The position numbers were made by a program, and so were the translations under genes. 64,000 nt of DNA from Leisingera aquaemixtae (lineage in GTDB: Bacteria > Pseudomonadota > Alphaproteobacteria > Rhodobacterales > Rhodobacteraceae), in the NCBI RefSeq assembly GCF_001458395.1, contig NZ_CYSR01000020.1, positions 37,739-101,738 of the forward strand, in the 5' to 3' direction. The notes beneath the pieces are model-generated. The model was not told the origin of the DNA and ran no database searches. It was given only the letters and a program-made list of their open reading frames with translations. Position 1 is the first letter of the stretch. The number at the start of each line of letters is the position of its first letter. Shown in pieces: positions 51,342 through 60,199 of this stretch.

Positions 51342-52326
51342 CATCAGGATTCTGACGGAGGCGGAGCTGCGCGGCCTGGTGCCGCTGGACGGCGATGCGG
51401 TGGACTGTGTGGAGCAGGGCTTTACCACGCTGGCGGGCGGCGGGGTGGAGATGCCGCCGATCATGACGCTGCTGGTTCCGGATCACAACGGCGAGGTCTG
51501 CGTGAAAACGGCCTATGTGCCGGGGGTCGAGAGCTTTGCCATGAAGATGAGCCCGGGGTTTTTCGATAATCCCAAGCTTGGGCTGCCCAGCACCACCGGG
51601 CTGATGGTGGTGTTTTCCAGCCGGACCGGCCTTTTGGAGGCGCTGCTGCTGGACAATGGATACCTGACCGATGTGCGCACCGCCGCCGCCGGAGCGGTTG
51701 CGGCGCGCCATCTGGCGCGGGAGGATGCAAGGCGCGTCTGCATCATCGGCGCAGGCGTGCAGGCGCGGATGCAGCTGAAGGCGATGACCCTGGTGCGCGG
51801 CGTTGACAGTGCCGTGATCTGGGCGCGGGACACCGCCAAAGCAGAGGCCGCCGCGGCCAGCCTGCGCAGCGAGCTGGGGATTGACGTCACCGCGGCCACT
51901 GACGCCGCGGCGGCGGTTTCCTCGGCGGATATTGTCGTCACCACCACGCCCGCACCCGCGCCTGTCATCAAGGCAGATTGGCTGCAGCCCGGCCAGCTGG
52001 TGATCGCCATGGGATCGGACCAGGCGCACAAGTGCGAGCTGGAGCCGGCCTGTCTGGCGAAAGCGGATCTTTATGTGCCCGACAGCCAGGCGCAATGCGC
52101 CGTCAAGGGCGAGCTGCGCAGCGCTATCGCTGCGGGGCTGATCCCCGAAGACCGACGCTTTGCCGAACTGGGCGGGATCACCGCGGGCAAGGCCGCAGGC
52201 CGCCGGTCCGCCAGTGATCTGATCATTGCCGACCTGACCGGCACCGGTGTGCAGGACACCGCCATCGCAACCCTTGCAGGCTCCCGCGCTGAGGCGGCGG
52301 GGGCAGGCGCCACTTTCACCAGCTGA
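51334..52326 (+). CDS. eutC: Ectoine utilisation protein EutC (ornithine cyclodeaminase family)
   Basis: 330 aa. NAD(P)-binding motif CIIGAGVQARMQLKA; family segment LTDVRTAAAGAVAARHLA. Member of the ornithine cyclodeaminase/mu-crystallin group. Start at 51334 with GGGGGAGG upstream is preferred over ATG codons farther upstream inside eutB. Confidence 0.9.
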   Translation: MPDIRILTEAELRGLVPLDGDAVDCVEQGFTTLAGGGVEMPPIMTLLVPDHNGEVCVKTAYVPGVESFAMKMSPGFFDNPKLGLPSTTGLMVVFSSRTGLLEALLLDNGYLTDVRTAAAGAVAARHLAREDARRVCIIGAGVQARMQLKAMTLVRGVDSAVIWARDTAKAEAAAASLRSELGIDVTAATDAAAAVSSADIVVTTTPAPAPVIKADWLQPGQLVIAMGSDQAHKCELEPACLAKADLYVPDSQAQCAVKGELRSAIAAGLIPEDRRFAELGGITAGKAAGRRSASDLIIADLTGTGVQDTAIATLAGSRAEAAGAGATFTS

Positions 52327-52345
52327 CCAACCAGGAACCACGCAT

Positions 52346-53533
52346 ATGGCAGACCCCAAGCTGTATTTCTCCCGCGCTGAATATCAGGCGCGTCTGGACA
52401 AGACCCGGGCCGAAATGTCCCGCCGCGGGCTTGATCTTCTGATCGTCACCGATCCGTCGAACATGAACTGGCTGACCGGCTATGACGGCTGGTCCTTCTA
52501 TGTGCATCAATGCGTTGTCGTCAGCCTGCACGGCGAGCCGGTCTGGTACGGCCGCGGGCAGGACGCCAATGGCGCCTTGCGCACCTGTTGGATGGATCCG
52601 GCCAATATCATTGGCTATCCGGACCATTACGTGCAGTCGACCGAGCGGCACCCGATGGACTATCTGTCGGCGCAGCTTACGGACCGCGGGCTGGACGGCG
52701 GCGTGATCGGCGTTGAGATGGACAATTACTATTTCACCACCGCCGCCTATGCATCGCTGCAGAAGCACCTGCCGGATGCGCGGTTCGGCGATGCCAACGT
52801 GCTGGTCAACTGGCAGCGGGCGGTGAAGTCCGAGGCCGAGCTGGCCTATTTGCGGCAGGCGGGCAAGATCGTGGAGCGGATGCACCAGCGGATTTTTGAG
52901 CGTGTCGAGCCGGGGATGCGCAAATGCGATCTGGTGGCGGAAATCTATGACGCTGGGCTGCGCTATGACGCGGACTTGGGCTTTGGCGGCGATTACCCGG
53001 CCATTGTGCCGCTGCTGCCCTCCGGTTCCGACGCCGCCGCGCCGCATCTGACCTGGGACGATCTGCCGATGAAATCCGGCGAGGGCACGTTTTTTGAGAT
53101 CGCGGGCGTGGTGCACCGCTATCACTGCCCGCTGTCGCGCACCGTGTTCCTGGGTAAACCGACGCAGACCTTCCTGGATGCGGAGAAGGCGGTGCTGGAG
53201 GGCATGGAGGCGGGCCTCGAGATGGCCAAGGCCGGGAACACCTGCGAGGACATCGCCAAGGCGTTTTTCAAGGTGCTGAAGACCTACGGAATCGAAAAGG
53301 ACAACCGCACCGGCTATCCGATCGGCGTTTCCTACCCGCCGGACTGGGGCGAGCGCACCATGTCGCTGCGGGCGGGTGACACCACTGTGCTGCAGGAAAA
53401 CATGACCTTCCACTTCATGACCGGCCTCTGGATGGAGGACTGGGGCTTTGAAATCACCGAAAGCATCCGCATCGGGGAAAACGGGCCGGAGTGCCTGTCC
53501 GATGTGCCGCGCAAGATGTTCGTGAAGGACTGA
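52346..53533 (+). CDS. eutD: Ectoine hydrolase
   Basis: 395 aa, M24 (creatinase/aminopeptidase P) family. Opens the ectoine ring to give N-acetyl-L-2,4-diaminobutyrate. The N-terminal creatinase-like domain (LTGYDGWSFYVHQCVV) and the pita-bread C-terminal domain (GTFFEIAGVVHRYHCPLSRTV) are recognisable. Also known as doeA. 19 bp after eutC. Confidence 0.92.
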   Translation: MADPKLYFSRAEYQARLDKTRAEMSRRGLDLLIVTDPSNMNWLTGYDGWSFYVHQCVVVSLHGEPVWYGRGQDANGALRTCWMDPANIIGYPDHYVQSTERHPMDYLSAQLTDRGLDGGVIGVEMDNYYFTTAAYASLQKHLPDARFGDANVLVNWQRAVKSEAELAYLRQAGKIVERMHQRIFERVEPGMRKCDLVAEIYDAGLRYDADLGFGGDYPAIVPLLPSGSDAAAPHLTWDDLPMKSGEGTFFEIAGVVHRYHCPLSRTVFLGKPTQTFLDAEKAVLEGMEAGLEMAKAGNTCEDIAKAFFKVLKTYGIEKDNRTGYPIGVSYPPDWGERTMSLRAGDTTVLQENMTFHFMTGLWMEDWGFEITESIRIGENGPECLSDVPRKMFVKD

Positions 53534-53536
53534 GCC

Positions 53537-54529
53537 ATGAAGCCAAATCCGATTTCCCCCACCATCCCGCTGGACCGGGACGGGGTGCACCATGGCTATC
53601 TGAAGCTGCCCTACAGCCGCGATGACTCGGCCTGGGGTTCGGTGATGATCCCGCTGACGGTGATCAAGAACGGCGAGGGGCCGACGGCGTTGCTCACAGG
53701 GGCCAACCACGGCGATGAATACGAAGGCCCGATTGCCCTGCAGGAGCTGGCCGCCACTACCCGCGCCGAAGATGTGACCGGCCGGCTGATCATCGTGCCG
53801 GCTTTCAATTACCCGGCGTTCCGGGCGGGCACCCGCACCTCACCCATCGACAGGGGCAACCTGAACCGCGCGTTCCCGGGCCGCCCGGACGGCACCGTGA
53901 CCGAGAAGATTGCCGACTACTTCCAGCGCACGCTCTTGCCGATGGCGGATCTGGCGGTGGATTTCCACTCCGGCGGCAAGACGCTGGATTTCGTGCCCTT
54001 CGCCGCCGCGCATATCCTGGAGGACAAGGACACGCAGGAGGCCTGTTTTGCCGCGATGAAGGCGTTCAACGCGCCCTATTCGGTGGAGCTGTTGGAGATC
54101 GACAGCGCGGGCATGTACGACACCGCGGTGGAGCAGATGGGCAAGGTGCTGGTCACCACGGAACTGGGCGGCGGCGGATCGTCCACCGCGCGGGGCAATG
54201 CGATTGCCAAGAAGGGGCTGCGCAATGTGCTGATCCATGCGGGCATCCTGCACGGGCAGATGCAGATGGACGAAACCTTCCGCCTCTCGATGCCGGACGA
54301 TGACTGTTTCCTGTTCAGCGAGGGCGACGGGCTGTTTGAGATCATGGCCGATCTGGGCGCACCGGTGGCCAAGGGCGACCTGCTGGCGCGGGTCTGGCCG
54401 CTGGACCGCACCGGCCAGCCGCCGGTGGAATACCGCGCGCGGCGCGCGGGGCTGGTGATCAGCCGCCACTTCCCCGGCCTGATCAAATCCGGCGACTGCG
54501 TGGCGGTTGTCGGCGTCTCCGGCGGCTGA
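53537..54529 (+). CDS. eutE: N-alpha-acetyl-L-2,4-diaminobutyrate deacetylase
   Basis: 330 aa, zinc-dependent succinylglutamate desuccinylase/aspartoacylase (M14-like) family. Zinc ligands are His and Glu in TGANHGDEYEGPIAL and His in DFHSGGKTLD. Removes the acetyl group from the ring-opened ectoine. Also called doeB. 3 bp after eutD. Confidence 0.92.
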   Translation: MKPNPISPTIPLDRDGVHHGYLKLPYSRDDSAWGSVMIPLTVIKNGEGPTALLTGANHGDEYEGPIALQELAATTRAEDVTGRLIIVPAFNYPAFRAGTRTSPIDRGNLNRAFPGRPDGTVTEKIADYFQRTLLPMADLAVDFHSGGKTLDFVPFAAAHILEDKDTQEACFAAMKAFNAPYSVELLEIDSAGMYDTAVEQMGKVLVTTELGGGGSSTARGNAIAKKGLRNVLIHAGILHGQMQMDETFRLSMPDDDCFLFSEGDGLFEIMADLGAPVAKGDLLARVWPLDRTGQPPVEYRARRAGLVISRHFPGLIKSGDCVAVVGVSGG

Positions 54530-54542
54530 TAGGGCGGAAGGC

Positions 54543-55022
54543 ATGCAACTGGACCAGCGCGACCTCGACATTCTGCGCGTGCTCTCCACCGAGGGGCGCA
54601 TCACTAAGGCCGCGCTGGCCGACCGGATCGGCCTGTCGCCGACGCCCTGCTGGGACCGGCTGAAGAAGCTGGAGCAGGCGGGGCTGATCGAGGGCTACGG
54701 CGCCCGCATCAACCTGCGCAAGCTGGCGCCGCATGTGACGGTGTTTGTCGCGGCGGAAATCGCCGACCACACCGCCGCCAGCTTCCGCGCGTTTGAGGCG
54801 GCGATGCAGCGCTATGACGAGGTCACCGCCTGCTGGGCGCTGGGGGGCGGGTTCGACTACCTCTTGCAGATCGTCACCCGCGACATCGACGCCTATCAGC
54901 GGCTGATCGACGAGATGCTGGACGCCCGCATCGGCCTGTCGCGCTATTTCACCTATGTGGTGACAAAGCCGGTGAAGGGCGCGGGCGCGCCGCCGCTCGA
55001 TGTTCTGCTGGGGCAGGGGTGA
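54543..55022 (+). CDS. AsnC/Lrp-family regulator of the ectoine locus
   Basis: 159 aa. N-terminal helix-turn-helix (ITKAALADRIGLSPTPCWDRLKKLE region) and C-terminal RAM domain. Homologous to DoeX/AsnC genes in ectoine loci, where it activates degradation together with relief of EnuR repression. ATG at 54543 chosen because the canonical MQLDQRDLDILR start begins there. Confidence 0.88.
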   Translation: MQLDQRDLDILRVLSTEGRITKAALADRIGLSPTPCWDRLKKLEQAGLIEGYGARINLRKLAPHVTVFVAAEIADHTAASFRAFEAAMQRYDEVTACWALGGGFDYLLQIVTRDIDAYQRLIDEMLDARIGLSRYFTYVVTKPVKGAGAPPLDVLLGQG

Positions 55023-55137
55023 ACCCCGCGCCAAAGCACCTGCCTGGCAGCTGTTTCTTCTGCACCGCGCCTGAACTTCAGTCACTTCCTCTGCTGCGGA
55101 CAGGCACACTCCTCTGCAAGACGTGAGGAGGACAATC

Positions 55138-56613
55138 ATGACAGAGACCGCTCTCTCTGCCCGTGCGGACATTGCCGACAAGGCTCTGGTGCGCTCTTTT
55201 TCCTACATCGGCGGCAAGTGGCGCGCTGCGGGCAATGGCGAGACCTTTCCGGTCAGCGACCCGGCCGATGGCACCGAGCTGGGCCATGTGGCGAGCCTGA
55301 CGGCAGAGGACTCCTCTGCCGCGGTGGATGCGGCGCAGGCGGCGTTTGCGGGTTGGGCAGGGCTGCTGCCGCAACAGCGCGCGGCGATTCTGCGGCGCTG
55401 GTATGCGCTGCAGCTGCAGCACAAGGAAGACCTCGCCCGCATCATGGTGCTGGAACAGGGCAAGCCGCTGTCGGAGGCGCGCGGCGAGATTGATTACGGC
55501 GCGGCCTTTGTGGAGTTCTATGCCGAGGAGGCCAAGCGCCCGAATATCGAAGGCGTCACCAGCCACTTGCCGGACGCCGAGGTCGAGCTGTGGCGCGAGC
55601 CGGTGGGGGTGGCGGCGCTGATCACGCCGTGGAACTTCCCCTCGGCGATGCTGACGCGCAAGGCGGCGGCGGCGCTGGCCGCGGGCTGCACCGTGGTGGC
55701 GCACCCCTCCGCTGAAACTCCGTTCAGTGCGCTGGCGCTGGCGGAGCTGGCAGAGCGCGCGGGCTTTCCGCCGGGGGTGTTCAACGTGGTGACGGGCAAG
55801 GCCGCCACCGTGGTGGAGCCCTGGACCGCTGACCCGCGGGTGCGGGCGCTGTCCTTCACCGGCTCCACCGAAGTGGGCAAGCTTTTGTACCGCCAGTCCG
55901 CCGGGACGGTAAAACGGCTGGTGATGGAGCTGGGCGGCCATGCGCCGGTGATCGTCTTCAAGGGCTGCGATCTGGACAAGGCCGTCCGCGAAACCATCAA
56001 GGCGAAATTCGCCACCTCCGGGCAGGATTGCCTGGGCGCCAACCGGATTTTTGTCGAGCGGGCGGTGTATGCCGAGTTCTGCACCAGGTTTACCAAGGCC
56101 GCGCAGGCGCTGACCCTCGGGCGGGGGATGGAGGATTGCGACCTCGGCCCGCTGATGAATGAAAAGGCGGTGCAGAAGCAGGAGGCGCATGTGGCGGACG
56201 CGCTGGCCAAGGGCGCAACGCTGGCCTGCGGCGGCAGGCGGCATCCGCTGGGGCCGCTGTTTTTTGAACCAACCGTGCTGACCGATGTGCCGGCGGAGGC
56301 GCTGATCATGTCGGAGGAGACCTTTGGCCCGGTGGCCCCTATCACCCCCTTTGACACCGAGGAGGAGGTGGTGGCGCGCGCCAATGACAGCGAATACGGG
56401 CTGGTGGCCTATGTCCACAGCCACGATCCGCGGCGCATCTACCGCCTCAGCCGGGCGCTGCAATACGGCATGGTGGCGGTGAACCGCACCAAGGTGACCG
56501 GCGCGCCGATCCCGTTTGGCGGCACCAAACAATCCGGCCTGGGCCGTGAAGGCGCGCGGCTGGGGATGGAGGAATTCACCGAGGTCAAATATGTCTGCCG
56601 CGACTGGGCGTGA
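55138..56613 (+). CDS. ssd: Succinate-semialdehyde-type aldehyde dehydrogenase of the ectoine pathway
   Basis: 491 aa aldehyde dehydrogenase. Catalytic Cys in SGQDCLGANRIF, Glu in VMELGGHAPVIVF. In ectoine degradation it oxidises aspartate semialdehyde to aspartate. Separated from the AsnC gene by 115 bp, so it may also have its own promoter; GAGGAGG precedes the ATG. Confidence 0.88.
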   Translation: MTETALSARADIADKALVRSFSYIGGKWRAAGNGETFPVSDPADGTELGHVASLTAEDSSAAVDAAQAAFAGWAGLLPQQRAAILRRWYALQLQHKEDLARIMVLEQGKPLSEARGEIDYGAAFVEFYAEEAKRPNIEGVTSHLPDAEVELWREPVGVAALITPWNFPSAMLTRKAAAALAAGCTVVAHPSAETPFSALALAELAERAGFPPGVFNVVTGKAATVVEPWTADPRVRALSFTGSTEVGKLLYRQSAGTVKRLVMELGGHAPVIVFKGCDLDKAVRETIKAKFATSGQDCLGANRIFVERAVYAEFCTRFTKAAQALTLGRGMEDCDLGPLMNEKAVQKQEAHVADALAKGATLACGGRRHPLGPLFFEPTVLTDVPAEALIMSEETFGPVAPITPFDTEEEVVARANDSEYGLVAYVHSHDPRRIYRLSRALQYGMVAVNRTKVTGAPIPFGGTKQSGLGREGARLGMEEFTEVKYVCRDWA

Positions 56614-56617
56614 CAGA

Positions 56618-56663
56618 CAAAAATCTTCGAAGATTTTTGCCAAGAATTTTCAAAAATTCTTGG
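56618..56663. repeat. Two adjacent perfect palindromes between ssd and atf
   Basis: Palindrome 1, CAAAAATCTTC / GAAGATTTTTG, 22 bp without loop (56618-56639). Palindrome 2, CCAAGAATTTT / AAAATTCTTGG with a 2-nt centre (56640-56663). They lie end to end in the 79-bp gap, and are AT-rich in a GC-rich neighbourhood. Possible mRNA hairpins, a dispersed intergenic repeat, or an operator for atf. Confidence 0.65.
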
Positions 56664-56692
56664 CCGCAGAACGCAAATGGAAGGAAAATCCG

Positions 56693-58066
56693 ATGCTGAA
56701 GAACGACCAGCTTGACCAGTGGGACCGCGAGAACTTCTTTCACCCCTCCACCCATCTGGCCCAGCACGCCCGCGGCGAAAGCCCGAACCGGGTCATCAAG
56801 ACCGCCTCCGGCGTGTTCATCGAGGACCGCGACGGCAACAAGCTGCTGGATGCCTTTGCCGGGCTTTATTGCGTGAACGCGGGCTATGGCCGCCAGGAAA
56901 TTGCCGAGGCCATCGCAGATCAGGCGCGGGAGCTGGCCTATTACCATTCCTATGTAGGGCATGGCACCGAGGCCTCGATCACGCTGGCCAAGATGATCCT
57001 GGACCGGGCGCCTGCGAACATGTCCAAGGTCTACTTCGGCCTCGGCGGCTCGGACGCGAATGAGACCAACGTTAAGCTGATCTGGTATTACAACAATATC
57101 CTGGGGCGGCCGGAGAAGAAAAAGATCATCTCCCGCTGGCGCGGCTACCACGGGTCCGGGCTGGTTACCGGCTCGCTGACCGGGCTGGAGCTGTTTCACA
57201 AGAAGTTCGATCTGCCGGTGGACCAGGTCATTCACACCGAGGCGCCTTACTATTACCGCCGTGCGGATCTGGACCAGAGCGAGGAACAGTTCGTGGCCCA
57301 TTGCGCCGCCGAGCTGGAAGCGCTGATCGAGCGCGAGGGCGCGGATACCATCGCGGCCTTCATCGGCGAGCCGGTGCTGGGCACCGGCGGCATCGTGCCG
57401 CCGCCCGCGGGGTACTGGGAGGCCATTCAGGCCGTGCTGAGGAAGCATGACATTCTGCTGGTGGCCGATGAGGTTGTGACCGGGTTCGGGCGTCTCGGCT
57501 CCATGTTCGGCTCGGACCATTACGGGATCGAGGCGGATATCATCACCATCGCCAAGGGCCTCACCTCGGCCTATGCGCCGCTGAGTGGCTCCATCGTCTC
57601 GGACAAGGTGTGGAAGGTGCTGGAGAAGGGCACCGACGAGAACGGCCCGATCGGCCATGGCTGGACCTATTCGGCGCACCCGATCGGGGCGGCGGCGGGG
57701 GTTGCGAACCTCAAGCTGATCGATGAGCTGAACCTTGTCAGCAATGCCGGTGAGGTGGGGGCCTATCTGAACGCCACCATGGCAGAGGCGCTGGCGGGCC
57801 ATGCCCATGTGGGCGATGTGCGCGGCGAGGGGATGCTGTGCGCGATGGAGTTCGTGAAGGACAAGGACAGCCGCACGTTCTTTGATGCCGCCGACAAGAT
57901 CGGGCCGCAGATCTCGGCCAAGCTGCTGGAGCAGGACAAGGTGATCGCGCGGGCCATGCCGCAGGGCGATATCCTGGGCTTTGCGCCGCCGTTCTGCCTG
58001 ACGCGGGCAGAGGCCGATCAGGTGGTTGCGGCCACTGTGCGGGCGGTTCAGGCCGTGCTGGGCTGA
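56693..58066 (+). CDS. atf: Aminotransferase of the ectoine pathway
   Basis: 457 aa class III aminotransferase. PLP Lys in IITIAKGLTSAYAPLSG; ahead of it are YHGSGLVTGS and VADEVVTGFGR. Converts L-2,4-diaminobutyrate to aspartate semialdehyde (also called doeD). The ATG at 56693 has AAGGAAA upstream; the open frame extends leftward through the palindromes and into ssd but lacks a start site there. Confidence 0.9.
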   Translation: MLKNDQLDQWDRENFFHPSTHLAQHARGESPNRVIKTASGVFIEDRDGNKLLDAFAGLYCVNAGYGRQEIAEAIADQARELAYYHSYVGHGTEASITLAKMILDRAPANMSKVYFGLGGSDANETNVKLIWYYNNILGRPEKKKIISRWRGYHGSGLVTGSLTGLELFHKKFDLPVDQVIHTEAPYYYRRADLDQSEEQFVAHCAAELEALIEREGADTIAAFIGEPVLGTGGIVPPPAGYWEAIQAVLRKHDILLVADEVVTGFGRLGSMFGSDHYGIEADIITIAKGLTSAYAPLSGSIVSDKVWKVLEKGTDENGPIGHGWTYSAHPIGAAAGVANLKLIDELNLVSNAGEVGAYLNATMAEALAGHAHVGDVRGEGMLCAMEFVKDKDSRTFFDAADKIGPQISAKLLEQDKVIARAMPQGDILGFAPPFCLTRAEADQVVAATVRAVQAVLG

Positions 58067-58111
58067 CCCTGCCGCAACAGGGCTGCGTCCCGGCCTGCGC
58101 CGGGGCGCGGA

Positions 58112-58807
58112 TCAGCTGCCGATCAGGCGGGCGCTGGTGTCCTCTGCCGTGTCGCCCTCTGCCATGCGGGCAAAGGCCTGGCGCCAGCCCTCGGCCAGTT
58201 CGGGCAATTGCGCCAGTGCCGCGGCCTCCTGCGCGGTGGCCTTGCAGCTGAGGCGGAGGCGGGTGACGCGCGCGACGCTCCAGTCCGGGTGCAGGCGTTC
58301 GATCAGGGTGATGGCGCTGCCGGCCTCGGCCTGGCCCGTTTCAAGAACGCGATAGTAGCAGCCGGTGCGGCCGGTTTTCTGGAACAGATAGGCCATCTTG
58401 GGGTTGCCGGTGTGCTGGCTGACCTTCCAGCAGGGCTGGCGGCCCTGGCGGATCTGCACCACCGCCGTGCCCAGCCGCAGGATGTCGCCGATGCAGAGAT
58501 TGGTCTCTGTCATTCCCAGCGCCGCGATGTTTTCGCCAAAGGCGGCGGGAACGGTGCCCTCCGGAATCTGGCCCTCGGCCATCCACTGCGGATAGTGGTC
58601 CGACGGGTAATGGTGGATCGCCTTGTCGGGGCCGCCGTGATTTTGCGGGTCGGCCTGGGCGTCGCCGGTGAAGCCCAGTTCGGAGATCTGCTGCAGACCG
58701 TCCGCGCGGGTCTTGCCGATGGCGGAAGGCGGGCGGCCGGGCCAGCGCGCGGCAACAGAGCCGAGGAACAGCCCGGCGATGCGGGACGCGGGGGGCGTTG
58801 GGGTCAT
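58112..58807 (-). CDS. MOSC-domain protein (YiiM-like)
   Basis: 231 aa. The MOSC core spans about residues 20-170, with GGPDKAIHHYPSDHY and the conserved Cys in RQGRQPCWKVS; the C-terminal 60 residues fit the 3-alpha domain of YiiM-type proteins. Such proteins bind molybdenum cofactor and reduce N-hydroxylated compounds. ATGA overlap with the marR-like gene upstream makes a two-gene operon. Confidence 0.88.
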   Translation of the reverse strand: MTPTPPASRIAGLFLGSVAARWPGRPPSAIGKTRADGLQQISELGFTGDAQADPQNHGGPDKAIHHYPSDHYPQWMAEGQIPEGTVPAAFGENIAALGMTETNLCIGDILRLGTAVVQIRQGRQPCWKVSQHTGNPKMAYLFQKTGRTGCYYRVLETGQAEAGSAITLIERLHPDWSVARVTRLRLSCKATAQEAAALAQLPELAEGWRQAFARMAEGDTAEDTSARLIGS

Positions 58808-59346
58808 GCGGGCACCTGTTCGTGGCAGATCTTGCGGGTGTCTTCGGGCGACAGCGGCTCCGCCAGCAGACGGCAGAAGCCGCCCGGTCCGTCCGGCGCG
58901 AAATGCCTGCAGGCGCGGCAGAGACCGAACGGCTGGCCGCCGTTTTGCGCGATCATGCGGCCCAGGATCTGTTCCAGCGCCGCCTGCAGCGCGGTCCGGT
59001 CCGCCGGGGGCAGGGCCGCCGCGGCGTCTGCCAGGGCACGGGGCAGGGCGGTCGCCTCTGCGCCGCTGGCGGTCAGGGCAAAGCGGATCACCCGCTTGTC
59101 GGTGTCGCAGCGCTCCTCCTCAACATAGCCCTTCTGCGCCAGTGCCTTGAGCGTTTGCGAGACGGTGCCGCGGGTGCTGCCAAGGTAGGCGGCCACATGC
59201 GAGGGGCTGCGGGAAAACCGGTTGGCGCGGGAGAGATAGTCCAGCGCCGCCCGCTGCGCCGGGTTCAGCTCAGCCGCCCAGCTTTCGCCGGCGTCGAGGC
59301 GGGCGAGGCGGCTGATCAGCTCGGGGATGCGGGCGGTGTGATCCAT
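58804..59346 (-). CDS. MarR-family regulator with four-cysteine C-terminal tail
   Basis: 180 aa. Winged helix in residues 30-100 (RSPSHVAAYLGSTRGTVSQTLKAL, with DTDKRVIRFAL as the wing). The C-terminus has Cys143-x2-Cys146-x11-Cys158-x15-Cys174, a possible iron-sulfur or zinc site, suggesting a redox or metal sensor; Cys80 is in the wing region. ATG 59346 lies exactly where transcription should start from the predicted promoter, and no ribosome site is visible, so the mRNA is probably leaderless. A TTG two codons upstream is the alternative. Confidence 0.85.
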   Translation of the reverse strand: MDHTARIPELISRLARLDAGESWAAELNPAQRAALDYLSRANRFSRSPSHVAAYLGSTRGTVSQTLKALAQKGYVEEERCDTDKRVIRFALTASGAEATALPRALADAAAALPPADRTALQAALEQILGRMIAQNGGQPFGLCRACRHFAPDGPGGFCRLLAEPLSPEDTRKICHEQVPA

Positions 59347-59352
59347 CCGCAA

Positions 59353-59381
59353 TAGATAGCGAGTCGAAATGAATTGCGCAA
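59353..59381 (-). promoter_or_regulatory. Promoter of the marR-like/MOSC operon with shared operator
   Basis: On the minus strand TTGCGC (59381-59376), a 17-bp spacer and TATCTA (59358-59353). The spacer and -10 contain TTTCGACTCGCTATC, which matches the two repeats at 14296-14339 almost exactly. The position inside the promoter suggests autorepression. Confidence 0.6.
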
Positions 59382-59488
59382 GCCAGCCACTGCCGCACCG
59401 GCCTAGCGGGTGTGCCGGAAGGGTTGAGGCAGATCATTTCCGGTCCGCAGCCGCGTGTGGCAGACTGCGCCGGGAGAGGAGGGCGGCT

Positions 59489-60196
59489 GTGGCGGATCCT
59501 GTCTTTACCATGAAGGGTGTGACCAAGGTTTATGACACCGGCGGCGCCAAGGTGCATGCGCTGGCGGGCGTCGATCTGGAGCTGCCCGGCGGCGAGCTGG
59601 CGGTGCTGCTGGGTCCCTCCGGCAGCGGCAAGTCGACCTTGCTGAACATCCTGGGCGGGCTGGACCATGTGACGGACGGGCGGGTCTGGTTCCGCGATCT
59701 GGAACTGACCGCGATGCGCGACCGGGAGCTGACCCGCTACCGGCGCGACCATGTCGGGTTCATCTTTCAGTTCTACAATCTGGTGCCCAGCCTGACCGCG
59801 CGCGAGAACGTGCAACTGGTCACCGATGTGGCGCGCGATCCGATGCCCGCCGCCGAGGCGCTGGAGCTGGTGGGGCTGGGCCACCGGATGGACCACTTCC
59901 CGGCGGAGATGTCGGGCGGCGAGCAGCAGCGGGTGGCGATTGCCCGCGCCATTGCCAAGCGCCCCGGGGTGCTGCTGTGCGACGAGCCGACCGGCGCGCT
60001 GGACAGCAAGACCGGCATTCAGGTGCTGGAGGCGCTGCACCAGATCAACCGCGATTTCGGCACCGCAACGGTGGTGATCACCCATAACGCCGACATCCAG
60101 AAGATCGCGCACCGGGTGATCTACTTCCAGGACGGGCGAATCAGCCGCATCCAGGAAAACATCGAGCGGCTGGCGCCCGCGGACATCAGCTGGTGA
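59489..60196 (+). CDS. ABC transporter ATPase of a MacB/LolD-like exporter
   Basis: 235 aa. Walker [10 protein letters not shown], signature [14 protein letters not shown], Walker [14 protein letters not shown]. Chosen start is the GTG at 59489 with GAGAGGAGG upstream; an ATG at 59510 is the alternative. Forms a three-gene operon with the FtsX-like permease (3-bp gap) and a membrane fusion protein. Substrate unknown. Confidence 0.9.
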   Translation: MADPVFTMKGVTKVYDTGGAKVHALAGVDLELPGGELAVLLGPSGSGKSTLLNILGGLDHVTDGRVWFRDLELTAMRDRELTRYRRDHVGFIFQFYNLVPSLTARENVQLVTDVARDPMPAAEALELVGLGHRMDHFPAEMSGGEQQRVAIARAIAKRPGVLLCDEPTGALDSKTGIQVLEALHQINRDFGTATVVITHNADIQKIAHRVIYFQDGRISRIQENIERLAPADISW

Positions 60197-60199
60197 GCC

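Noticed and set aside
58089..58104. Hairpin CCCGGC/GCCGGG between convergent atf and the MOSC gene
   Set aside because: Short stem and no T run on either strand, so terminator function is not supported.
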